Shown here one piece after another: positions 23,930-30,498 of a stretch of 30,498 nucleotides of DNA. The notes beneath the pieces were generated by a model that did no database searches, was not told the DNA's origin, and was given only the letters and a program-made list of their open reading frames with translations. Location of the stretch: the NCBI GenBank assembly GCA_035272265.1, contig DATEQV010000318.1:1-30498 (forward strand), written 5' to 3'. The translations under genes were made by a program, and so were the position numbers. This stretch comes from Acidisphaera sp035272265. GTDB lineage: Bacteria; Pseudomonadota; Alphaproteobacteria; Acetobacterales; Acetobacteraceae. Position 1 is the first letter of the stretch. Every line of letters starts with the position of its first letter.

Positions 23930-25560
23930 AGCCGCTCCTCCGCATCCTCGGGCTGTGGCGGGGCAGGGCGGCCGCGCTGCTGTTCGGCCTCGTCCTCTCG
24001 CTCGCCGCGCTCGCCACCGGTGTCGCGCTGATGGCGGAATCCGGCCGTATGCTCGCCGGGGCCGCCCTCGGCGGCGGGGCAGCGATGGCCGCCGCCGGGA
24101 TCGCGCTGCGTTTCCTCGGGCCGTCCCGCGTCGTGCTCCGCTACGCCGAGCGCATCGCCACCCACGACGCGACCTTCCGCGCGCTCGCCGACCTGCGCGT
24201 CTGGTTCTTCCGCAACCTCGCGCGCAGCGCCGCCGGCGGCCTCGGGTTCCGCCGCGCGGGCGACGTGCTGGCGCGCCTCGTCAACGACGTCGAGGCGCTC
24301 GACGGCCTCTATCTCCGCATCCTCGTCCCGCTCGCCGGCGCGGTGATGCTGACCGTCGCCCTCGCGATGCTGCTCGGCCTGCGCGATCCGCTGCTCGCCG
24401 CCGGGGTGACCGGCCTGTTCGCCGCCGCCGCCTTCGCGCTGCCGCTCATCGCCTACCGCCTCGCCGCCCGCACCGGCGGTCGCGTGGCCCCCGCCACGGC
24501 GGCGTTGCGCGTGGCCGCCCTCGACGCGCTGACCGGGCTGAAGGAGGTGCGCGCCTACGCCGCCGACGGCCGCATGCTCGCCACCTTGCAGGCCCGCGAC
24601 GCCGCCCTGCTGTCCCTCCAGCGCGCGCTCGCCACCCGCACGGCGCTCGCCGGTGCCGTGGCCTTCCTGCTCGGCCAGGCCGCCATCGCGCTGCTCCTGC
24701 TGCGCGCCGCCGAGGCGCCGGGCTGGGTCGTCATGATGGTCTTCCTGCTGCTCGCCGCGTTCGAGTCCGTCGCCGCCCTGCCGCGCGCCGGCGCGCTCGC
24801 CGGCCACGCCGCCGAGGCCGCCCGCCGCGTGCTCGCCGCCGCCGACACGCCCGCGCCGGTCCCCGACCCGGCCTCTCCCGCGCCGATCCCCGCCGGCACC
24901 GGCCTGCGCTTCGAGGCCGTCCGCTTCGGCTGGCGCCCCGACGCGCCGGTGTTCGACGGCCTGACGCTCGACATTCCTGCCGGCTCCCGCGTCGCCGTCC
25001 TCGGCCCCTCGGGCGCCGGCAAGTCCACGCTGGCGGCCCTGGTGCTGAAGCTCGCCGCCCCGCAGGCCGGCCGCATCACACTCGGCGGCACCGACCTCGC
25101 CGACCTGTCCGCCGACGAGGTCCGCTCCCGCGTCGGCTGGCTGTCGCAGGCGACGCACCTGTTCGACGACACCGTCCGCCACAACCTGCTGCTCGCCAAG
25201 CCGGACGCCGACGACGCGGCGCTGTGGGACGCGCTCGACCGCGCCCGCGTCGCCGACGTCGTGCGGTCGCTGCCGGAGGGGCTGGATGCGTGGCTCGGCG
25301 AGGCCGGCGCGCATGTCTCGGGCGGGCAGGGGCGGCGGATCGCGCTCGCCCGCACCTTGCTTTCGCCCGCGCCGATCCTGATCCTCGACGAGCCCGCCGC
25401 GGGGTTGGACGCCGAGACCGAGCGCGCCTTCCACGCCACGCTGAACGACACGCTAGCGGGTCGCACGGTGATCCTGATCGCGCATCGGCTGACGGGGGTG
25501 GAGCGCCTCGACCGCATCTACCGCCTCTCCGCCGGCAAGGCGGTCGCGGCGGCGGGGTAG
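23926..25560 (+). CDS. cydC: CydC, thiol/heme ABC exporter subunit for cytochrome bd assembly
   Basis: The product is 544 residues, the partner of CydD. It starts at GTG 23926, which overlaps the cydD stop as GTGA (23926-23929), giving translational coupling. This start matches the family opening Lys-Pro-Leu-Leu-Arg-Ile-Leu. The membrane domain spans about 1-310, including Arg-Tyr-Ala-Glu-Arg-Ile-Ala-Thr-His-Asp-Ala-Thr-Phe, a CydC hallmark. The ATPase carries Walker A Gly-Pro-Ser-Gly-Ala-Gly-Lys-Ser-Thr at about 360-368, the signature Val-Ser-Gly-Gly-Gln-Gly-Arg-Arg, and Walker B Ile-Leu-Ile-Leu-Asp-Glu-Pro. The gene is extremely GC-rich at third positions. It ends with TAG at 25558-25560, and a toxin-antitoxin pair follows after 96 bases. 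Confidence 0.92.
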   Translation: MKPLLRILGLWRGRAAALLFGLVLSLAALATGVALMAESGRMLAGAALGGGAAMAAAGIALRFLGPSRVVLRYAERIATHDATFRALADLRVWFFRNLARSAAGGLGFRRAGDVLARLVNDVEALDGLYLRILVPLAGAVMLTVALAMLLGLRDPLLAAGVTGLFAAAAFALPLIAYRLAARTGGRVAPATAALRVAALDALTGLKEVRAYAADGRMLATLQARDAALLSLQRALATRTALAGAVAFLLGQAAIALLLLRAAEAPGWVVMMVFLLLAAFESVAALPRAGALAGHAAEAARRVLAAADTPAPVPDPASPAPIPAGTGLRFEAVRFGWRPDAPVFDGLTLDIPAGSRVAVLGPSGAGKSTLAALVLKLAAPQAGRITLGGTDLADLSADEVRSRVGWLSQATHLFDDTVRHNLLLAKPDADDAALWDALDRARVADVVRSLPEGLDAWLGEAGAHVSGGQGRRIALARTLLSPAPILILDEPAAGLDAETERAFHATLNDTLAGRTVILIAHRLTGVERLDRIYRLSAGKAVAAAG

Positions 25561-25656
25561 GGGCGGCGTACTCCCGGCCAGACCGCTATCGGCTGACCGC
25601 CCCGCTGGAAATCCTCAAAAGTATGACATAGTGTGCGCCACGCCCAAGGAGTGGCC

Positions 25657-25944
25657 ATGTCCGACATTGAGCGACTCACCATCACGCTGCCTGCCCAGAT
25701 GGCCGCCGACGTGAAGCGCGCCGTCGAGGGCGGCGGCTACGCGTCCAGCAGCGAGGTCGTTCGCGAGGCGCTGCGCGACTGGACGGCGAAGCGCGCGCTG
25801 CGGCTTCATGAACTGGCGGCCCTGAAGGCCGACATCGACAAGGGTCTCGCCGACGTGGCTGCGGGCCGCGTCGACGACTTCAACGTCGACCGCGTCATCG
25901 AACGAGGAAGAGCGCTATTAGCCGACCGCTCCCGCTCCGCTTAA
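25657..25944 (+). CDS. ParD-like ribbon-helix-helix antitoxin
   Basis: The product is a 95-residue type II antitoxin. The N-terminal 50 residues form a ribbon-helix-helix DNA-binding domain: strand Glu-Arg-Leu-Thr-Ile-Thr-Leu-Pro, then helices including Gly-Gly-Tyr-Ala-Ser-Ser-Ser-Glu-Val-Val-Arg-Glu-Ala-Leu-Arg. The C-terminal tail (about 55-95) would wrap the toxin. AAGGAG lies 5 bases before ATG 25657. Such antitoxins bind their own promoter as a dimer with the toxin; the 25561-25656 gap is locally AT-richer (AAAAGTATGACATAG near 25616-25630) and is the likely promoter/operator. The 3' end overlaps the toxin coding region by 28 bases. Confidence 0.85.
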   Translation: MSDIERLTITLPAQMAADVKRAVEGGGYASSSEVVREALRDWTAKRALRLHELAALKADIDKGLADVAAGRVDDFNVDRVIERGRALLADRSRSA

Positions 25945-26234
25945 CCGAGACGGCGGAAGCGGACCTCGCCGAGATATGGGCCTACATCGCGTCTGAAGCC
26001 TCGGAGAGCGTAGCGACCCGGTTCATCCGCGCCGTGGAGACCGCGTTTGAGCCGGTTCGGCACTTTCCGTATGCAGGTGCCGCGCGAGATCACATCTCCC
26101 CCGGCCTTCGCGTGACGTTCCACGGGAGCTACGCGATCTACTACCTCCCGCACCCCGAAGAGCTGGTGATCGTTCGCGTCCTGCATGGCGCGCGCGACGT
26201 GACCGGTTTGGCCGAGCGGGGTGGATTTGGGTGA
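25917..26234 (+). CDS. ParE/RelE-superfamily toxin with a non-standard ATT start
   Basis: The full ParE fold can be read in one frame: Leu-Thr-Glu-Thr-Ala-Glu-Ala-Asp-Leu-Ala-Glu-Ile-Trp near the start, an Arg-Phe-Ile-Arg helix, Tyr-Ala-Ile-Tyr-Tyr, and Val-Ile-Val-Arg-Val-Leu-His-Gly-Ala-Arg-Asp at the end. ParE toxins poison DNA gyrase. The frame is open from 25812, but it contains no ATG, GTG or TTG before GTG 26028, which is inside the domain. The only suitable codon at the expected place is ATT 25917, preceded by GAGGAAGAG at 25903-25911, giving 105 residues. Homologues would begin Met-Ser-Arg-Pro here. A mutated ATG, a genuine rare ATT start that limits toxin level, or a sequencing error are the options. 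A conventional short start at 26034 would remove the first third of the domain. Confidence 0.7.
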   Translation: MSRPLPLRLTETAEADLAEIWAYIASEASESVATRFIRAVETAFEPVRHFPYAGAARDHISPGLRVTFHGSYAIYYLPHPEELVIVRVLHGARDVTGLAERGGFG

Positions 26235-26280
26235 TCGTGCGGCGATCTGACCTCGGTCGGCAGACCATTCCCCAACCGTC

Positions 26281-26303
26281 ATGACCGGCCTTGTGCCGGT
26301 CAT
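26281..26303. repeat. Short dispersed hairpin repeat
   Basis: ATGACCGGC at 26281-26289 pairs with GCCGGTCAT at 26295-26303 around the loop CTTGT, a perfect 9-base stem. This type of element (reading Lys-Ala-Gly-His-Asp-Gly when translated) is widely scattered between genes in alphaproteobacterial genomes. It lies between the convergent toxin and restriction genes and could terminate both. The rest of the 26235-26396 gap looks like degenerate flanks of the same repeat. Confidence 0.6.
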
Positions 26304-26396
26304 CCACGATTTCCTTGCATGCGTCGAAGACGGGCTGTCTCGGCCTGCGCAGCCCTGGACCCGGGCCCAGTTTGGATCGAGACCGTGTTGGACCGC

Positions 26397-29300
26397 CTAC
26401 GCAGCGGTTTCGGACGACGACGGTTCCTTGCCGGCTTCGGGCGGCGGGATCGGCATGCGCGGCGGCGCGGTGCGCCACACCAGCGCCTCCTCCTCGGCCG
26501 TCAGGCCGTAAGCGGCATTGACGATGGCGGACAGCTTGCGTTCCAGCCGCGCCGCCTCGTGCAGCCGGGTCGCGACGGGCGCCACCGTCTGCGCGTGTGC
26601 TGCCTTGACGGCGGCCACTTCGGCGACGGTCAGCTTGCGCTTCTTCGGCAAGGTCTTGCGCAGCGCCTCCGCGAACTCGTCGGCTGACAGCGCGAAGGGG
26701 GCCGTCAACGACGACGGTGGCTGCGCGATGCCCCACTCGACGCGCAGCCAATCCGCCAGCGCCCGCTGCGCCTCGTGCCGCGCGTCGTGGATGTCGGCGA
26801 GCCGCGGTGTCAGGTCGGCCGCTTGTTCTGCCTGCACCTCAGTTGGGCGAGCGATCGGCAGCGCTTCCATTTTGAAACCTGCGGGACTCAGGGCTTCGTC
26901 CTTCATGTGTGGCAAGAAGCGCCACGCAAACCACCAGAGAAGCGGGCTGTTCAAGGCCGCGAGGAGGAAGGGATCGGCGCTCCCGATCATAAAGCCTTTG
27001 TTGTTCAGGTAATGACCGCGGGCGTCGATCGAATAGGCCGGATGAAATTGTATTTCCTGGTAAATGATCTTCGGCCTTTCAAACGACTCGAAGTAAGCGA
27101 CATTATCCTGGATCTCCCACCAATGGTACGAGCCCGGCTTTCGTCCCTGCCAATTATCGCCGCGCCAATCTGCTGGCTTCGGTTCCAGTTCCCGTCTGAA
27201 CTTCTCAAGGTGAGCGCGCACCGCTGGGTAGCGGGCGATGTCGGTCCCCCGCCGCGTGAAGATTAGCCAGAGTCCCGGCCAATCAGCAGCCCACCGTTCG
27301 ATGTCTTGCCCGCGTAGTAATTTCCTGATGAGCGGTGCGCAGTTGGGGTCTGCCGCTACAAGCTGGTCCCGTGTCGCGGTGTCCACGACGAAAGCGTCGT
27401 TGAAGCCAGTTACAACCCCGCGATCGGGCTGAACGCCCGAGTATTCGACGAGCGACGGAGTTTCGCGCCGTACTCGCTCCATCAACGCACGTACGGGCGG
27501 CGGCTCCAGCACCCACCCGTCTTTCTCAAGTGAGCGGAGCGCGATTGGGAACTGCAACGCTGCTACTGTTACCGCCAGCCGGTCCTGTTGCGCACGGTCG
27601 CTCGGGATCACCGCGACCGCCGCGTTCTCGGGCCGCTCCTCCGCTGGTGCAGGCCTGCGCGTCACCAGCACACACGGGAATACGTCGGCGTCCGGGAACA
27701 GGTCCCGGTTGTGACCGAAGTCGACAACCTGCTCGATCCAAGTTTCGGTGTGGAGGAAATCGCGTAACGCTTCGCCGTAATCGGCCTTGAAGAACTTGTT
27801 CGGTAGCACCATCCCGACGCGCCCTCCCGGACGCACCAAGCGCACCGCCTGTTCAAGAAAGAACGACGACAAGTCTGCCGTTCCTTCATAGGTCCGAAAC
27901 CGCTGCTTCAGCACCGCCTTGATCGCGCCCAACTCCTCCTGCCGGACCCAGGGCGGGTTGCCAACCACGGCATCGAAGCCGCCGCGGGCGTCCGTGCCTT
28001 TCCACTCGGACCAGACACCTGGAAAAGCCGGCTGCCAGTGCAGCAGGCGCTGTCGCTGGGCGACGCCGCGAAGCTCGGTCAGCAGCGCCTGCACAGCCCG
28101 CGCGGTGACCGGAATACCGGCCGGCACTTCTTTACCCTCGGCAAGCGCCACGGGATCACCGTACACGCCGTCCAGCCAAGCGTTGATCACGCGTTCGCGG
28201 TCCTGCTTTGCCGCCCCCTTCAAAGGCGGCAGCCACAGCAGCGCGTGCCAGCAGTCCAGGAAGGCACGCAACGGCGCCGTGGCTTCTTCGACCGTTTCGA
28301 AAATTTGCAGGCTCTCGCGGACCTGCGTGATATCGGCATCGGATATTTCCTCGATCCGCGCCATGCCCGCAGCGGCGCCGCGGGCGCTCGCGATGGCATG
28401 GTGGAGCGTGATGCCGCCAGCGCGCGCCTTTCCCTTGCCGCTCGTGATTGTCTCCGTATCGGCTACCCACGCACCGAACAGGGAATCGCCGCAGCGCAAA
28501 TGGTGGTCGAGGAACGACAGCGGCGCGCCGACGGTGAAGCTGTGAAGCCACAGCGAAAGCTTCGCAAGCTCAACCGCGAGCCGGTTGCGATCCACGCCAT
28601 AGACGCAGCGCTTGAGCACGAGCCGCCTGACGATGTGGCAATCATCCAGTTGTTCCGAACGATACGTCCAACCGTGCGTGCGCGCCGCCGCCTCGATTCG
28701 GGCGCGTTCGGCTTCGATCCGGTCGGCGAGCGGCGACGCGTATTCGGCGACTCCGCCGTCTGCCTGGGCGATCACCGCCGCGTCTTCCATGCTCAGCAAC
28801 ACAGCGTCGGCGAGGCGATCGACGACCGTGACCAAAAAGTGCCCCGATCCCATGGCAGGGTCGGCGACCTTGAGGCCCAACAACGCTTCGGCAGGATCGG
28901 CGCGGCGGAGATCAGCGATCCGGTCCGGCCGCGGGCGTCTATCTCCGCGCAGGGCCGCCGATCGCGCCTGGAACTCCGCGCGCCGCTGAGCGACATGCGG
29001 CGCGACGGTCGCGTCCAGGATGAGCTGCACGAGCGACGACGGCGTGTAGAACGAACCACGCAGCTTGCGTGCGCGGCTGTCCTCGGTGAGTGCCACCGTC
29101 CCCTTTGCGTCCAGTGCCACGTCGAAATCCAGCAGGCGCTCATAGATGGCGCCGAGCTGTTGCACAGAGAGGTCGCGGTAGTTGATGAAGCGCGTTTCCG
29201 TCCCATCGCGACGACGCGACAGCCCGTCCAGAATGGCCGCCAGGGCACTGTCCGGCAGCTCCACAGCCTGTAGCAGCGGTGCTTCGACAGCATCGAACAG

Positions 29301-30377
29301 ACCGCCGTTGTAAGCGGGCAGGCCCATCGCGTCGCTGCCCTTGTCGATCGCCTTGAACAGAGCGGTCAACGTGCTCCACCAGAATGTATCGGTGTTCGAC
29401 AGCGGGCGACCAGAATCCACGGCCTCGGCGACCTCATTGCGCAAGTGGCGCAGTGATCGCGGTTGATAACCCGCATGTGTCACCGGCAGCAGATCGCGAT
29501 CTTCCGCGTACAGCAGAAACAGAAGGCGATAGAGCAGCACCACCGCGCTCTGACGGATCGTCTCGGGCCACTTCGGGTCGGCCGGATTTCGCGCCGGGTC
29601 GGCGACGCCGAGCGCTTCCAGCAGCGTAGGGTAGACCGTGTCGAACACACTGCGGGACAGCCCGGCGGTGACCCGCTCCTGCCAGACCCGGCCTTCGTCC
29701 ATCGCGTGCAGCAGGAACGAACGGCCGTCCGCATCGGGCGCGAACGCGTCGCGGCGAAAGAACAGCAGAAAGGTCTTCAGCCACGCGCGCCCCTCGGCCG
29801 TCTCCGCGCCGGACAGCAAGGCGGGAAGATCGGCCTCGAGAAAGCGGTCGGCGACCGAGGACGCACCCGCCCAGTACAGCCGCCACAGCCGCCCGTTGCA
29901 CAGCAGCGCCCAGCGCAATGCCCCACCGGTCTGCTCGTCGCCGATCCGCAGGTAGCGCAGCACCTGGGAGGCCGGCGTGCGTGACGCGGTGCCCGACGCA
30001 CGGTCAAGCGGCAGGTCCCAGGCCTTGTTCTCATTGACCACCGCCGCTCGTTTCCATCGTTGCATACCGGCGGGCAGGGCCAGCGCATCCTTCTGCGAAC
30101 CCTGATCGAGAAAGAGCAGCGCATCAGGCACGTCGTCGCGGCGCTTGCGCGCCTTCTGTTGCGGCAGATGCGACCATCCGAGGGCTTGGAGCACCGGGAA
30201 GACGATCAGCTGCTCGGTTTCCGCTTCGCCGAGCACTGATCCCTCGGGGAGCGTCGCAAAATGTTCCCGGGCAGCGTCCTCGAAGCGTGAGACGTCGGCA
30301 TCCGGCATGTCCAGCCACGTGGAATCCTGCCTGACGCCCTCGTCCAAGTAGTAGCGGCTCAGCTCGACTTTCCGCAT
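26397..30377 (-). CDS. Type IIG restriction-modification protein (Eco57I-like methylase with N-terminal PD-ExK nuclease)
   Basis: The product is 1326 residues with nuclease and adenine methyltransferase in one chain. The N-terminal region has Val-Pro84-Asp85-Ala and Asn-Glu116-Asn-Lys118, a PD-(D/E)xK nuclease pattern. The methylase core has Arg-Gly-Ser-Phe-Tyr-Thr-Pro at 440-446, the SAM motif Asp506-Pro-Ala-Met-Gly-Ser-Gly-His-Phe514, Gly-Val-Asp-Arg-Asn at 594-598, and the catalytic Asn807-Pro-Pro-Trp810. The C-terminal part from about 1000 resembles TaqI-type target-recognition domains, with Arg-Pro-Lys-Ile-Ile-Tyr-Gln-Glu and an Asn-Ser-Pro-Leu-Leu-Trp-Trp segment. Such proteins methylate adenine in their own DNA and cut unmodified DNA. 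ATG 30377 is 19 bases after the stop of an upstream partner, so the two are probably one operon. A single-chain enzyme or the methylase of a larger defence system are both possible. Confidence 0.85.
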   Translation of the reverse strand: MRKVELSRYYLDEGVRQDSTWLDMPDADVSRFEDAAREHFATLPEGSVLGEAETEQLIVFPVLQALGWSHLPQQKARKRRDDVPDALLFLDQGSQKDALALPAGMQRWKRAAVVNENKAWDLPLDRASGTASRTPASQVLRYLRIGDEQTGGALRWALLCNGRLWRLYWAGASSVADRFLEADLPALLSGAETAEGRAWLKTFLLFFRRDAFAPDADGRSFLLHAMDEGRVWQERVTAGLSRSVFDTVYPTLLEALGVADPARNPADPKWPETIRQSAVVLLYRLLFLLYAEDRDLLPVTHAGYQPRSLRHLRNEVAEAVDSGRPLSNTDTFWWSTLTALFKAIDKGSDAMGLPAYNGGLFDAVEAPLLQAVELPDSALAAILDGLSRRRDGTETRFINYRDLSVQQLGAIYERLLDFDVALDAKGTVALTEDSRARKLRGSFYTPSSLVQLILDATVAPHVAQRRAEFQARSAALRGDRRPRPDRIADLRRADPAEALLGLKVADPAMGSGHFLVTVVDRLADAVLLSMEDAAVIAQADGGVAEYASPLADRIEAERARIEAAARTHGWTYRSEQLDDCHIVRRLVLKRCVYGVDRNRLAVELAKLSLWLHSFTVGAPLSFLDHHLRCGDSLFGAWVADTETITSGKGKARAGGITLHHAIASARGAAAGMARIEEISDADITQVRESLQIFETVEEATAPLRAFLDCWHALLWLPPLKGAAKQDRERVINAWLDGVYGDPVALAEGKEVPAGIPVTARAVQALLTELRGVAQRQRLLHWQPAFPGVWSEWKGTDARGGFDAVVGNPPWVRQEELGAIKAVLKQRFRTYEGTADLSSFFLEQAVRLVRPGGRVGMVLPNKFFKADYGEALRDFLHTETWIEQVVDFGHNRDLFPDADVFPCVLVTRRPAPAEERPENAAVAVIPSDRAQQDRLAVTVAALQFPIALRSLEKDGWVLEPPPVRALMERVRRETPSLVEYSGVQPDRGVVTGFNDAFVVDTATRDQLVAADPNCAPLIRKLLRGQDIERWAADWPGLWLIFTRRGTDIARYPAVRAHLEKFRRELEPKPADWRGDNWQGRKPGSYHWWEIQDNVAYFESFERPKIIYQEIQFHPAYSIDARGHYLNNKGFMIGSADPFLLAALNSPLLWWFAWRFLPHMKDEALSPAGFKMEALPIARPTEVQAEQAADLTPRLADIHDARHEAQRALADWLRVEWGIAQPPSSLTAPFALSADEFAEALRKTLPKKRKLTVAEVAAVKAAHAQTVAPVATRLHEAARLERKLSAIVNAAYGLTAEEEALVWRTAPPRMPIPPPEAGKEPSSSETAA

Positions 30378-30396
30378 TTTTCGGGTGGGGCCACGA

Positions 30397-30498
30397 CTAA
30401 CCGGCTGCCCAGAAGATGTCCTCTGATGCGATGAACTGGAGGGCGCGGTCGATGGTCATGACGGTGCGCCCGAATGGACCGGCGTTGGCCCATCGTTG
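30397..30498 (-). CDS. C-terminal end of an unrecognised gene upstream of the restriction protein
   Basis: An open frame enters from the right edge and stops with TAG at 30397-30399, giving the last 33 residues. It ends with Thr-Ile-Asp-Arg-Ala-Leu-Gln-Phe-Ile-Ala-Ser-Glu-Asp-Ile-Phe-Trp-Ala-Ala-Gly. I do not recognise the family. It shares the strand with the restriction-modification gene and ends 19 bases before it, so it is probably the first or an earlier gene of the same defence operon. The fragment is too short to exclude a chance frame. Confidence 0.5.
   Translation of the reverse strand, partial: QRWANAGPFGRTVMTIDRALQFIASEDIFWAAG

Noticed and set aside
25561..25656. A search for a specific ParD operator or sigma-70 promoter before the antitoxin.
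   Set aside because: The gap is locally AT-richer, but no -35/-10 pair with acceptable match and spacing, and no clear repeat, could be defended.
26397..30377. Considered as BREX PglX or DISARM DrmMI.
   Set aside because: No other BREX or DISARM gene is in the window, and the N-terminal PD-ExK pattern favours a type IIG enzyme. The question stays open only because the upstream gene is cut off.

Overview
The window is about 30.5 kb of very GC-rich DNA (near 70% G+C, higher still in the cydDC genes). The gene families and the dispersed palindromic repeats suggest an alphaproteobacterial chromosome. A sphingomonad or an Acetobacteraceae-like lineage would both fit, and the sequence alone does not separate them. 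There are no rRNA or tRNA genes, no CRISPR array, no IS element and no prophage gene that I can support. Genes are densely packed and no gene-free stretch exceeds 300 bases.

Layout. Bases 1-2553 hold the tail of a class C beta-lactamase-like serine hydrolase (+), a KamA/EpmB-type radical SAM protein (-), and an M19 dipeptidase (-) with an extra cysteine-rich N-terminal domain. Bases 2612-6835 (+) hold an orphan polyamine-type periplasmic binding protein and a zinc-ribbon/class III cyclase/AAA/TPR signalling gene broken by a frameshift near 4849. Bases 7078-11355 (-) hold an alkylglycerone-phosphate-synthase-like flavoprotein, a GT87 membrane glycosyltransferase, a PsiE-family membrane protein and a short-chain dehydrogenase. 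Bases 11457-12399 (+) are a tandem duplication of a small secreted PRC-barrel-like gene together with its 5' leader. Bases 12415-22020 (-) are a complete tripartite RND efflux operon of the mdtABC type with a NodT-like outer-membrane channel: adaptor, pump B, pump C, channel. Pump C carries a large Ser/Thr/Ala-rich insertion, and a palindromic repeat sits between the two pump genes. Bases 22241-25560 (+) are cydD-cydC, the thiol/heme ABC exporter needed for cytochrome bd assembly, with no cydAB in view. Bases 25657-30498 look like a small accessory block: a ParD/ParE toxin-antitoxin pair whose toxin lacks a normal start codon, a 1326-residue type IIG restriction-methylation protein (-), and the last 33 codons of an upstream partner gene (-).

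How the parts work together. The mdtABC-nodT operon encodes one envelope-spanning drug efflux machine, and the divergent cydDC pair supports respiration and periplasmic redox balance. The two PRC-like proteins are probably secreted envelope or stress proteins. The right end is a defence and stability module that continues beyond the window.

I did not find one clearly new multi-gene system. The best leads are the duplicated PRC gene with a leader that keeps a base-paired stem, the Ser/Thr-rich insertion in pump C, the dipeptidase fusion, the ATT-start toxin and the restriction protein with its unseen partner. All functions come from reading motifs by eye; no database search was run.
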